From the NCBI GenBank assembly GCA_031415055.1, contig JANOQZ010000029.1:1-8283 (forward strand): a DNA stretch of 8,283 nucleotides, given 5' to 3'. Of the stretch, positions 1-5,223 are shown piece by piece. The translations under genes and the position numbers were made by a program. The notes under the pieces are model-generated. The model saw nothing but the letters and a program-made list of their open reading frames with translations, had not been told where the DNA came from and searched no databases. Each line of letters opens with the position of its first letter. Positions within the stretch are counted from its first letter, which is position 1. This DNA comes from JANMOK01 sp031415055 (GTDB lineage Bacteria; Pseudomonadota; Alphaproteobacteria; Rhodobacterales; Rhodobacteraceae).

Positions 1-134
1 ACAAAACCCCGAAGGATCCTCCCTTTCTGATCACTGATCACTGACATCTGATCACTGAAGGCGGCGCGCTCGACTTGCATGTGTTAGGCCTGCCGCCAGC
101 GTTCGTTCTGAGCCAGGATCAAACTCTCAAGTTG
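1..134 (-). rRNA. rrs: 16S ribosomal RNA, 5' end (partial)
   Basis: Read on the minus strand, this is the start of a bacterial 16S rRNA: the universal AGAGTTTGATCCTGGCTCAG stretch lies at 109-128 and is followed by the conserved GAACGCTGGCGGCAGGCCTA segment and the GTCGAGCG that opens variable region V1. The mature 5' end is placed at about 134 by aligning with the usual CAACTTGAGAG start of alphaproteobacterial 16S genes; it could be off by a few bases. Only the first 134 nt are in the window; the rest runs off the left edge. The V1 helix is expanded with a short repeat (see 27-58). It is transcribed from the leader and promoter region at 135-541. Confidence 0.96.
27..58. repeat. Triple CTGATCACTGA repeat inside 16S V1
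   Basis: Three exact copies of the 11-base unit CTGATCACTGA occur at 27-37, 34-44 (overlapping the first by four bases) and 48-58, the last two separated by CAT. Each contains the palindrome TGATCA, so copies can pair with one another in RNA. The array lies in the region that forms helix 6 (V1) of 16S rRNA, which is normally a short hairpin in alphaproteobacteria. It is bounded by GAAGG at 11-15 and again at 57-61. Confidence 0.85.
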
Positions 135-506
135 AAAAGCACTTGTCTCCAAGCGCCTTCTTGACAGATAAACCTCTGCACATCACCGATGCTTGAAGCA
201 CCGGCTACGTCATTGTTCGACTGTGCCTCCTTGGCCTTTTGCAAAGCCCCGAAAACCACACCCAAACAGTGAAGCTGACACCACATCATCGATCCCAATT
301 ACCCTCACGAGTAACCAAAACCTAGTGGCCAGATATACAGAAAGTCAGTCCGTCGAAACAAACCAAACCGCCCGCATATCCCTTCATCATCAACAGATTC
401 AAAGAGCGCAGAGACAAACACGGGAACGACCGCCATTTCTGGCGCATCCGCTGCCCGCTCGATCTCTGTTGTTTTTTCTCGCCGAAACAGCTTGGCCGCT
501 TCGGTG
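135..506 (-). ncRNA. Pre-16S rRNA leader region
   Basis: About 370 bases between the mature 16S start and the proposed transcription start, with no credible protein gene; open frames here are spurious. It contains a boxA-like element (396-410). A strong stem-loop at 186-204 pairs CCGGTGC with GCATCGG through a UUCAA-like loop. A GC-rich hairpin sits at the very start of the transcript (478-508). The stretch following boxA, with its GCGGTTTGG and GTCAGCTTCACTG segments, resembles rrn leaders I remember from Rhodobacteraceae; that likeness is from memory. The expected role is antitermination and RNase III processing of the precursor. Confidence 0.75.
396..410 (-). promoter_or_regulatory. rrn boxA antitermination element
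   Basis: Minus-strand TGCGCTCTTTGAATC matches the boxA core TGCTCTTTnA of bacterial rRNA leaders. BoxA RNA binds NusB-NusE and makes the polymerase resistant to Rho over the untranslated rRNA. It lies about 95 nt after the proposed transcript start and about 260 nt before the mature 16S, a reasonable place for it. Confidence 0.7.
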
Positions 507-508
507 AG
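478..508 (-). other. 5' hairpin of the rrn leader transcript
   Basis: CTCACCGAAGCGGC and GCTGTTTCGGCGAG (minus strand) form a 14-position stem with one mismatch and two G-U pairs around a CAA loop. It falls within a few bases of the predicted transcription start, so the precursor rRNA would begin with it. It is followed by GAGAAAAAAC on the minus strand rather than a T tract, so it is not read as an intrinsic terminator there. A structural or protective role is inference. Confidence 0.6.
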
Positions 509-512
509 GGTC

Positions 513-541
513 TATCTAGGGAATAGACGCAGGCCGTGCAA
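513..541 (-). promoter_or_regulatory. Candidate rrn promoter
   Basis: On the minus strand TTGCAC (536-541) and TAGATA (513-518) are separated by exactly 17 bases, and initiation would be near 506-508, right at the leader's 5' hairpin. Each hexamer matches the housekeeping sigma consensus at only three positions, so position and spacing carry most of the support. AT-rich DNA at about 571-600 could act as an upstream element. Inverted repeats overlap both boxes (510-528 and 536-555). Confidence 0.45.
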
Positions 542-555
542 GCAGTTTCTTGCAC
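536..555. repeat. Inverted repeat over the rrn -35 box
   Basis: GTGCAAG (536-542) and CTTGCAC (549-555) are perfect 7-base inverted arms around a 6-base centre. One arm contains the proposed -35 hexamer, so a dimeric DNA-binding protein here could control rRNA transcription. No protein is identified. Confidence 0.5.
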
Positions 556-603
556 AAAAGTGTCGCAGGGCGAAAAATAAACAGCAGCAAAAATTCAGGC
601 CCT

Positions 604-632
604 AAAGAAAACGGCGGCCCGATGGACCGCCG
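604..632 (-). terminator. Intrinsic terminator after the VPLPA-CTERM gene
   Basis: On the minus strand CGGCGGTCC and GGGCCGCCG pair (nine positions, one mismatch) around an ATC loop, and TTTTCTTT follows. It begins about 28 bases after the stop codon of the VPLPA-CTERM gene and separates that gene from the rrn promoter. Confidence 0.85.
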
Positions 633-659
633 CTTCCAATTTCTCAAGATAGAGTTAGA

Positions 660-1265
660 TCAGGCGGCCTTGCGGCGCCGTTTCATCAACCCGATTACAC
701 CCAGTCCCGCTGCAAGCAACGGCAGTGCCGCTGGCAGTGGAACTGGCGACGGGCCTTCCGAACCATAAAGCGAAATGTGCGACAGACCCTGTTTCAAATT
801 CACGCCCCAGGTGCCAGTGACGATGCCGCTGCCAAAGATCTGGAACGCGGCAAAGCCCGGATCGCATGGATTCGTATTGCCTCGTCCGCACTGGCCGGTG
901 CCTGTCTTGAACGACAGAATCACATTGGTCAGTCCGGTCAGGTCGATCGAAAACGCTCCACCCAAGCCGGTTAACAGCCCGGCTGTCGAATCCAACAACC
1001 CGGAAACAGCGTCATCGTTCTTATCGATCAATGAAATGTCCGGAAAGTCGGCCAACAAAAGTGCCTGGAAAGCGGCGTCGTTCGAATCGTTATTTTCGCC
1101 CCAAGCGTAACACGCCGATGTCGTCGGCGCATTCATGTCCAAGGTAAAATAGCGGTCATATCCGCCCACATCCGGGCAGGTCGTCAGCGCCTGCGCCGCG
1201 GAGCCTGCAAACAATGACATGCAGAACAATGCGGCCGACAAAGCGGTTTTCTTCCAAAGTTTCAT
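660..1265 (-). CDS. Secreted VPLPA-CTERM sorting domain protein
   Basis: A 201-residue exported protein of unknown activity. Residues 1-26 are a signal peptide (MKLWKK, then a hydrophobic stretch ending in an AQA cleavage motif). The C-terminus carries VPLPA at 175-179, a hydrophobic helix at about 180-194 and the basic tail KRRRK. That is the tripartite VPLPA-CTERM signal, known in the PEP-CTERM literature as the substrate of exosortase D (XrtD), which processes or anchors proteins at the cell surface. The mature part has four cysteines (C30, C52, C126, C134), possibly two disulfides. The segment running into GLSHISLYG (160-168) resembles a module common in PEP-CTERM proteins. The ATG start has a GGGGG ribosome binding site (1273-1277) seven bases upstream, and a terminator follows the gene. 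No exosortase gene is in the window. The family call is firm; the molecular function is unknown. Confidence 0.88.
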   Translation of the reverse strand: MKLWKKTALSAALFCMSLFAGSAAQALTTCPDVGGYDRYFTLDMNAPTTSACYAWGENNDSNDAAFQALLLADFPDISLIDKNDDAVSGLLDSTAGLLTGLGGAFSIDLTGLTNVILSFKTGTGQCGRGNTNPCDPGFAAFQIFGSGIVTGTWGVNLKQGLSHISLYGSEGPSPVPLPAALPLLAAGLGVIGLMKRRRKAA

Positions 1266-1317
1266 AGTTAAGCCCCCAATTAGTAAGCACGTAACCCCAA
1301 CGACTTAGCACCAAAAA

Positions 1318-1351
1318 CATGAACCGGCAATTAACTTTATTCATGCACCGG
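1318..1351. repeat. Direct repeat CATGAACCGG / CATGCACCGG
   Basis: The 174-bp gap between the divergent VPLPA-CTERM and GGDEF genes holds CATGAACCGG (1318-1327) and CATGCACCGG (1342-1351). They match at 9 of 10 bases and their starts are 24 bp apart. They could be paired sites for a regulator of either gene. I could not pick out a convincing promoter on either strand in this gap. Confidence 0.35.
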
Positions 1352-1439
1352 ATGCGGTCGGGTATTCGGGACCCGGTTTGTTAAAGATTCCTACACATCC
1401 TAGGGCCAGAAAGAGCAGACAAACGGATCGGGGTCGACG

Positions 1440-2486
1440 ATGCAAAGCGCACAAAAACGAGCAATGGCCGCAGAAATCGACGATTCGGATTCAGCACAAA
1501 TTGCCGAACGTGCCTTGCGTTTCGCCCGTGAGTTTAACACGACGCTGACACCGGAAACTTTTCACGTCTGGTATGTCTATGCTTCGCGCAAGAACGATGT
1601 CATCAATCTGGCGCTAGATCGGGCGATGAACACCGGCTCTCGCCTGACAAGGGCGAGCCTTTTCGAACTTTACCAAGCGCATCTCTCGGGTCGGTCCTTC
1701 AGCGAAGAAATGGCGGCCTATGGCACCAGTCTGGCGGGCGCGATGGCCGATGTTTCGGGCGTGGTTTCGCAGAGCCTGGTCGATGCCAATGTCGTTAGCT
1801 CCGACCTGCGCCAGGTGAAACGCGGACTTGGATTTAATGCGACACGGCAGGAATTGGTCGCGGCAGTTGGATCGCTGATGAAGGCAAATCAATCGCAGCT
1901 CGACACCGGGCGCAAACTTGAATCCCAGCTTGAACGCAGCAAATCCAAGATTTCGACGCTAGAAAAGGAATTGGCCGAGGTGCGCAAAACCGCATCGGTC
2001 GATCACTTGACCAAGCTGCCGAACCGGCGGCGGTTTGATTTGCTGCTGGGCGAAGCGATTTTCACCGCACGGCAACGTAGTGCGCCATTATCGTTGGCCA
2101 TTGCCGATCTTGATGCCTTCGGGCCGGTAAATGAGAAATGGGGTCATGAAACCGGTGATAATGTATTGCGCCATTTCGCCACCCATCTCAGCCAGAATTT
2201 GAAGGGCAAGGATATTGTCGCGCGCTATGGTGGTGAGGAATTTGCCATTTTGTTTGCCGATCTTACTTTGCAGGACACCCATTTCGTCGCCGAAAAATTG
2301 CGCAGCGGTTTTTCCGACATCAATTGGACATCGCAACAAACCGGCGGTGAAATTGGCAGCATTACCGCGTCGTTTGGTATTGCGATATTGCAACCGAGCG
2401 ATACGCGCGAAAGCTTCGTCGCCCGGGCCGAGCGACTGCTTTTGGAAGCCAAGAAGGCTGGCAAGAACCAAACCCGTAGTTCTTAA
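1440..2486 (+). CDS. GGDEF-domain diguanylate cyclase
   Basis: A 348-residue protein predicted to make cyclic di-GMP from two GTP. No signal peptide or membrane segment is visible, so it should be cytoplasmic. The N-terminal 140 residues form a helical region (FHVWYVYAS at 41-49) of a kind often seen before GGDEF domains in alphaproteobacteria; I cannot name a ligand for it. A probable coiled coil (about 150-185) leads into the GGDEF domain: DHLTKLPNRR at 188-197, the metal-binding IADLDAF at 221-227, N231, D240, the signature GGEEF at 264-268 and K338 near the C-terminus. The signature is intact, so activity is likely. The inhibitory I-site five residues upstream is KGKD (255-258) instead of RxxD, and the usual Lys after DxDxF is Gly228. 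No EAL domain is present. The ATG start has GGGG at 1430-1433. The stop overlaps that of the convergent isomerase gene. Confidence 0.92.
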   Translation: MQSAQKRAMAAEIDDSDSAQIAERALRFAREFNTTLTPETFHVWYVYASRKNDVINLALDRAMNTGSRLTRASLFELYQAHLSGRSFSEEMAAYGTSLAGAMADVSGVVSQSLVDANVVSSDLRQVKRGLGFNATRQELVAAVGSLMKANQSQLDTGRKLESQLERSKSKISTLEKELAEVRKTASVDHLTKLPNRRRFDLLLGEAIFTARQRSAPLSLAIADLDAFGPVNEKWGHETGDNVLRHFATHLSQNLKGKDIVARYGGEEFAILFADLTLQDTHFVAEKLRSGFSDINWTSQQTGGEIGSITASFGIAILQPSDTRESFVARAERLLLEAKKAGKNQTRSS

Positions 2487-3073
2487 ATTTTGCTTAGGTG
2501 CAAATCGAGCAAAGCCAACCGGTCCTGCCCCCAAAATATGTCGCTGCCTACGACATAACTTGGGGCACCAAAGACGCCGATTTCGACGGCATCGTTGGTG
2601 TTGCGCTCCAGAATATCAATCGCCGATAACATGCCCTTGTCGAGCAGGGTCGCATCGAAACCGCTGGCGGACAGGCAATCTTTTACCACCTCGTCTTCGG
2701 CCACATTCTTTTCTTCGGCCCATACCGCCCGCAAGATGGCGCGGCACAGGCCGCCGACGTCGCCACCCGCTTTCTGGGCCGAGATAATCGCGGTACAGGC
2801 GGGCACCGGGTTGGCCGCAAACCAAATCGGGCGCGGGTTGATTTTCATCCCATCAGCTTCGGCCAGCCGGGCAATATCGGCCAAGCGATAGTTTTGCCGG
2901 GATTCGTGACGGTCGGCCATGGCAATGCCACCGGTTCGTTCAAAAACCTTGGCCAGAATGATGGGCTTGTAATTCACCCTCGCCGCGTGCTTCGTCGCAA
3001 TATCCTCCAATTTCGACCCGGCCAAATAGGCATAAGGCGACAAAGGATGAATGTAATAGTCGATGACAGTCAT
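2483..3073 (-). CDS. 2-hydroxychromene-2-carboxylate isomerase-like (DsbA/kappa-GST fold)
   Basis: A 196-residue thioredoxin-fold protein of the HCCA isomerase / kappa glutathione transferase group. The founding enzyme uses glutathione to isomerise 2-hydroxychromene-2-carboxylate in naphthalene breakdown, but many chromosomal relatives have unknown substrates. HPLSPY at 9-14 puts Ser12 where the glutathione-activating serine lies. A helical insert fills the middle, GAPS at 169-172 supplies the cis-proline loop, and FWGQDRL at 180-186 is the typical family ending. There is no CxxC, so it is not a disulfide oxidoreductase. The frame extends upstream to 3286, but that extension overlaps prs and does not look like protein. 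The ATG at 3073 has a GGAG site about ten bases upstream and puts SPY in the usual place. No aromatic degradation genes are nearby, so the substrate is open. Confidence 0.87.
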   Translation of the reverse strand: MTVIDYYIHPLSPYAYLAGSKLEDIATKHAARVNYKPIILAKVFERTGGIAMADRHESRQNYRLADIARLAEADGMKINPRPIWFAANPVPACTAIISAQKAGGDVGGLCRAILRAVWAEEKNVAEDEVVKDCLSASGFDATLLDKGMLSAIDILERNTNDAVEIGVFGAPSYVVGSDIFWGQDRLALLDLHLSKI

Positions 3074-3095
3074 AAGTATCACTCCACCACGGAAT

Positions 3096-3108
3096 TCATT
3101 CAGAATGA
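3096..3108. promoter_or_regulatory. Palindrome TCATTC-A-GAATGA in the divergent intergenic region
   Basis: A perfect 6-base inverted repeat around a single A sits in the 126-bp region between the isomerase-like gene (minus) and prs (plus), about 22 bp upstream of the isomerase start codon. Size and position suit an operator, but no regulator gene adjoins it and no clear promoter is visible around it. Confidence 0.3.
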
Positions 3109-3199
3109 CCGCCAAGGCAGGCTTTGCAAGTGCCATCTGGAATGCTAAGTGCAGGCCACAATTTCCGCGCCGATACCACCGGCCAATCAGGGGCGACGT

Positions 3200-4216
3200 A
3201 TGAACCCGAACATCCAGCCCAAACTGATCGCCGGCAATGCCAACCCGGTTCTGGCCAAAGCCATCGCCAAGCGCATGTCGGTGCATCGTGGCACGGCGGT
3301 TGAACTGGTCTCGACAAGGGTCGAGCGCTTCAACGACCAGGAGATTTTTGTTGAAGTGTTCGACAACGTCCGCTCCGAGGACATGTTCATCATCCAGTCG
3401 ACCTCAAACCCGGCCAACGACAATCTGATGGAACTGCTGATCATGACCGACGCCCTGCGCCGGTCCTCCGCCCACCGGATCACCGCAGTGATCCCCTATT
3501 TCGGCTATGCCCGCCAAGACCGCCGCACCAAGGCCCGCACGCCGATCACTGCCAAACTGGTCGCCAATCTGCTGACCCAGGCCGGAATCGAGCGGGTTTT
3601 GACGCTGGATTTACACGCGGCGCAAATCCAGGGCTTCTTCGACATTCCGGTCGACAACCTCTACGCCTCGCCGGTTTTCGCGCTTGATATCGGTCACCAT
3701 TTCGCCAGTCTCGACGACATCACCGTCGTCTCGCCCGATGTCGGCGGCGTCGCCCGCGCCCGCGAGCTGGCCGAACGCATCCGCGCCGATCTGGCGATTG
3801 TCGACAAACGCCGCCGCGGCCCCGGTGAGGTCGAAAGCATGAACGTGATTGGCGATGTCAAAGACCGTGTTTGCATCATCGTCGATGACATCTGCGATAC
3901 CGCCGGAACGCTGGTGAAGGCCGCCGAACTGCTGGCCCAGAACGGTGCCCGCGAAGTGCACGCCTATATCACCCACGGCGTTCTCTCCGGCCCGGCACTG
4001 GAGCGGATCGCCAAATCCAGCCTCAAATCGCTGGTGGTGACCGATTCGATCGAGCCGACCGAGGCGGTGAAAAAATGCAAAAACATCCGCATCGTCCCCA
4101 CCGCCCCGATTTTCGCCCAAGCCATCCTCAACATCGCCAACGGCAATTCGGTGTCGAGCCTGTTTTCGGACGCCACCCTAGGGCCGATCTACGAGGCGTA
4201 TTATCCGGCGAAGTAG
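3200..4216 (+). CDS. prs: Ribose-phosphate pyrophosphokinase (PRPP synthase)
   Basis: A 338-residue cytoplasmic enzyme that transfers pyrophosphate from ATP to ribose 5-phosphate, giving PRPP for purine, pyrimidine, histidine, tryptophan and NAD synthesis. Family landmarks are in order: RFNDQE at 43-48 in the ATP-binding region, the active-site stretch YFGYARQDRR at 100-109, TLDLHA at 135-140 with the metal-binding His139, PDVGG at 179-183, the flexible loop VDKRRRGPGE at 201-210, and the PRPP-binding signature VDDICDTAGT at 228-237. The usual Gly of FxDGE is Gln47, which I recall in other alphaproteobacteria. It is about 20 residues longer than the E. coli enzyme, as in Rhodobacterales relatives. 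The frame opens upstream at GTG 3149, but ATG 3200 has GGGG at 3190-3193 and begins where homologs begin. No obvious terminator follows. Confidence 0.97.
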   Translation: MNPNIQPKLIAGNANPVLAKAIAKRMSVHRGTAVELVSTRVERFNDQEIFVEVFDNVRSEDMFIIQSTSNPANDNLMELLIMTDALRRSSAHRITAVIPYFGYARQDRRTKARTPITAKLVANLLTQAGIERVLTLDLHAAQIQGFFDIPVDNLYASPVFALDIGHHFASLDDITVVSPDVGGVARARELAERIRADLAIVDKRRRGPGEVESMNVIGDVKDRVCIIVDDICDTAGTLVKAAELLAQNGAREVHAYITHGVLSGPALERIAKSSLKSLVVTDSIEPTEAVKKCKNIRIVPTAPIFAQAILNIANGNSVSSLFSDATLGPIYEAYYPAK

Positions 4217-4237
4217 CCGCAAGTGGCGCCTGCGGAT

Positions 4238-4266
4238 TTGAACTCCGCCTCGGTAGATAGTATTCT
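4238..4266 (+). promoter_or_regulatory. Candidate promoter of the two-gene unknown cassette
   Basis: TTGAAC (4238-4243) and TATTCT (4261-4266) are spaced by 17 bases, each matching the sigma-70 consensus at four of six positions. Initiation near 4273 would leave a 5' leader of about 27 nt before the ATG at 4300. It lies only 22 bases after the prs stop codon, so the cassette could be transcribed independently of prs. Confidence 0.45.
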
Positions 4267-4299
4267 CTCAGTAGCTCATCGCTCGGAAGCATCAAACAA

Positions 4300-4593
4300 A
4301 TGACTGGACATTCGGACCATAAATTTAGCGTGACGTTGAAAACTGCGGACTTGGCAGTGGTCGGATGTCTAAGGGCACTTGCAAAATGGTCGCAAAAAAC
4401 TGGTAACAACCAGATTCCTTGGGGCGGCACGAAGGATGTCGATTGGAAACACAACAAAAATTGCGTGACATTTCGATTCTCTTCGAGTGAATATAGGGCC
4501 TATTTTGTAAACGAATTGCAGCGCTTACTGCCGCGAGAACTTTGGGTTGAAGTAGGTCAGCGTGATGACGACCCTGCAACGCGTCAACGCTAG
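4300..4593 (+). CDS. Hypothetical protein, 97 aa, first gene of unknown cassette
   Basis: I cannot assign this protein to a family with confidence. It is small and soluble, with no signal peptide or membrane segment, and four tryptophans (W30, W41, W49, W82). The predicted layout is an N-terminal beta/helix part (1-35), a centre with PWGGTKDVDW at 40-49, a strand VTFRF at 56-60, a helix at about 63-77 and a charged C-terminal tail containing RDDDPA at 88-93. The centre and tail look like a conserved small-protein family rather than chance coding. The likely ribosome binding site is GGAAG (4286-4290), ten bases before ATG. The gene following on the same strand starts 21 bases after its stop, so they are probably cotranscribed. 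Base composition is visibly lower in G+C than prs. Confidence 0.65.
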   Translation: MTGHSDHKFSVTLKTADLAVVGCLRALAKWSQKTGNNQIPWGGTKDVDWKHNKNCVTFRFSSSEYRAYFVNELQRLLPRELWVEVGQRDDDPATRQR

Positions 4594-4614
4594 AAACGAA
4601 TGCACGAGGGATAG

Positions 4615-5145
4615 ATGTTTGGTAGCCAGCGGAGAAAAGTCGCTCGAGAGATTAGGGAACGGGTCCGCCCAATTTTTTCAATCATCCAGCACCACAGGGG
4701 ACTGCCAGCTCATTTCTGGACCGACGCTTACTTTCTAGGATTTTTCGGTGGACTCATTACGCAGTTTGCAAGGTTGGCAACAAACGACACATTGAGTGCA
4801 TTGCAGATGGGCCAGGCACTTGTGGATGGATTTTCGGAACTTTCTGGCCTGAGTGGCAGTGAATTAACCAGCTTGCAAATTAAATACGCAGAACAGATGA
4901 ATCCAGAGTACTTGGATGGCAGTGAAAAGTCGTATGTGCTATTTGCATTGAGTTTCGGATATTTTTACAGTGGATTTGGCAACATTGTGCACCTCGAAAA
5001 TATCAAAATGGCGAAGTTTCCCGAGCTTGTGGCTTCCTTCGAGCGGAATGGCGGAAATCGCCCAAAAGTAATGGGCGAAATGAGTCTCCTTTGGATCGTT
5101 GGCAAAATAAATGATCGAGAATCCACTCGAGGACAGTCCATTTAA
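4615..5145 (+). CDS. Hypothetical protein, 176 aa, second gene of unknown cassette
   Basis: No recognised family. The N-terminus is strongly basic (RRKVAREIRERVR at 6-18), followed by HFWTDAYFLGFFGGL at 33-47, a helical acidic middle (59-100) and a second aromatic, hydrophobic segment YVLFALSFGYFYSGF at 107-121. The hydrophobic segments are rich in Gly and aromatics and could be buried helices or membrane-active; I do not call them transmembrane with confidence. GAGGG ends four bases before the ATG. By hand count 4921-4980 is about 37% G+C, against about 77% for 3721-3780 in prs, which suggests acquired DNA. The gene is convergent with the RTX gene, 74 bases apart. A two-gene unit of a small soluble protein and a larger helical one is compatible with a toxin-antitoxin or effector-immunity pair, but nothing in the residues proves it. 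Confidence 0.68.
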   Translation: MFGSQRRKVAREIRERVRPIFSIIQHHRGLPAHFWTDAYFLGFFGGLITQFARLATNDTLSALQMGQALVDGFSELSGLSGSELTSLQIKYAEQMNPEYLDGSEKSYVLFALSFGYFYSGFGNIVHLENIKMAKFPELVASFERNGGNRPKVMGEMSLLWIVGKINDRESTRGQSI

Positions 5146-5172
5146 GCCGAGAGTTCTGCCAATAATAAATCC

Positions 5173-5205
5173 CGTCAGTGGCCCGATCTACTTGGTGCAC
5201 TGTCG
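5173..5205 (-). terminator. Weak terminator-like hairpin after the RTX gene
   Basis: On the minus strand CGACAGTG and CACTGACG pair with one mismatch around a 17-base loop and are followed by GGGATTTATTATT. It begins about 15 bases after the RTX stop codon. The loop is large and the T-run interrupted, so the call is tentative. It is the only plausible candidate in the 74-bp gap between the convergent genes. Confidence 0.3.
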
Positions 5206-5211
5206 GCGAGG

Positions 5212-5223
5212 CTGACCGGTCAG
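5212..5223. repeat. Perfect palindrome CTGACCGGTCAG at the RTX stop codon
   Basis: A 12-base perfect palindrome spans the stop codon of the RTX gene (stop at 5220-5222). It could be chance, a protein-binding site, or a remnant of a recombination point at the junction with the AT-richer cassette. Confidence 0.35.

Noticed and set aside
27..58. CRISPR array or minisatellite in non-coding DNA
   Set aside because: The units are 11 bases, partly overlapping, without spacers, and lie inside the 16S gene.
193..507. 104-aa open frame on the plus strand
   Set aside because: It lies wholly within the rrn leader, antisense to boxA and the leader hairpins. It has no ribosome binding site and its composition is not protein-like.
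478..508. Intrinsic terminator
   Set aside because: On the minus strand the hairpin is followed by an A-run, not a T-run; on the plus strand no T-run follows either. Its position fits the start of the rrn transcript.
655..891. 78-aa minus-strand frame
   Set aside because: It is a shadow of the VPLPA-CTERM gene in another frame, with Arg/His/Trp-rich nonsense composition.
1302..1330. Promoter TTGCCG-17-TAAGTC for the VPLPA-CTERM gene (minus strand)
   Set aside because: The -10 matches the consensus at only two positions; spacing alone is not enough to call it.
3149..3199. Upstream GTG start for prs
   Set aside because: It would add 17 residues absent from PRPP synthases. The ATG at 3200 has a GGGG site and matches the usual N-terminus.
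3074..3286. N-terminal extension of the isomerase-like frame (71 residues)
   Set aside because: It is antisense to the prs start and its upstream region, lacks family resemblance, and the ATG at 3073 has a good GGAG site.
3611..4120. 169-aa minus-strand frame opposite prs
   Set aside because: It is the antisense shadow of a GC-rich gene with strong codon bias; it has no ribosome binding site and no recognisable motif.
4222..4250. tRNA 3'-end remnant on the minus strand (GGAGTTCAAATCC followed by AGGCGCCA), which would mark an integration site after prs
   Set aside because: In the correct register (TTCAAAT loop) the T-stem would be CGGAG against CCGCA, which pairs at only two of five positions. 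No matching acceptor 5' strand or anticodon arm lies upstream, and CCA is not in the right place.
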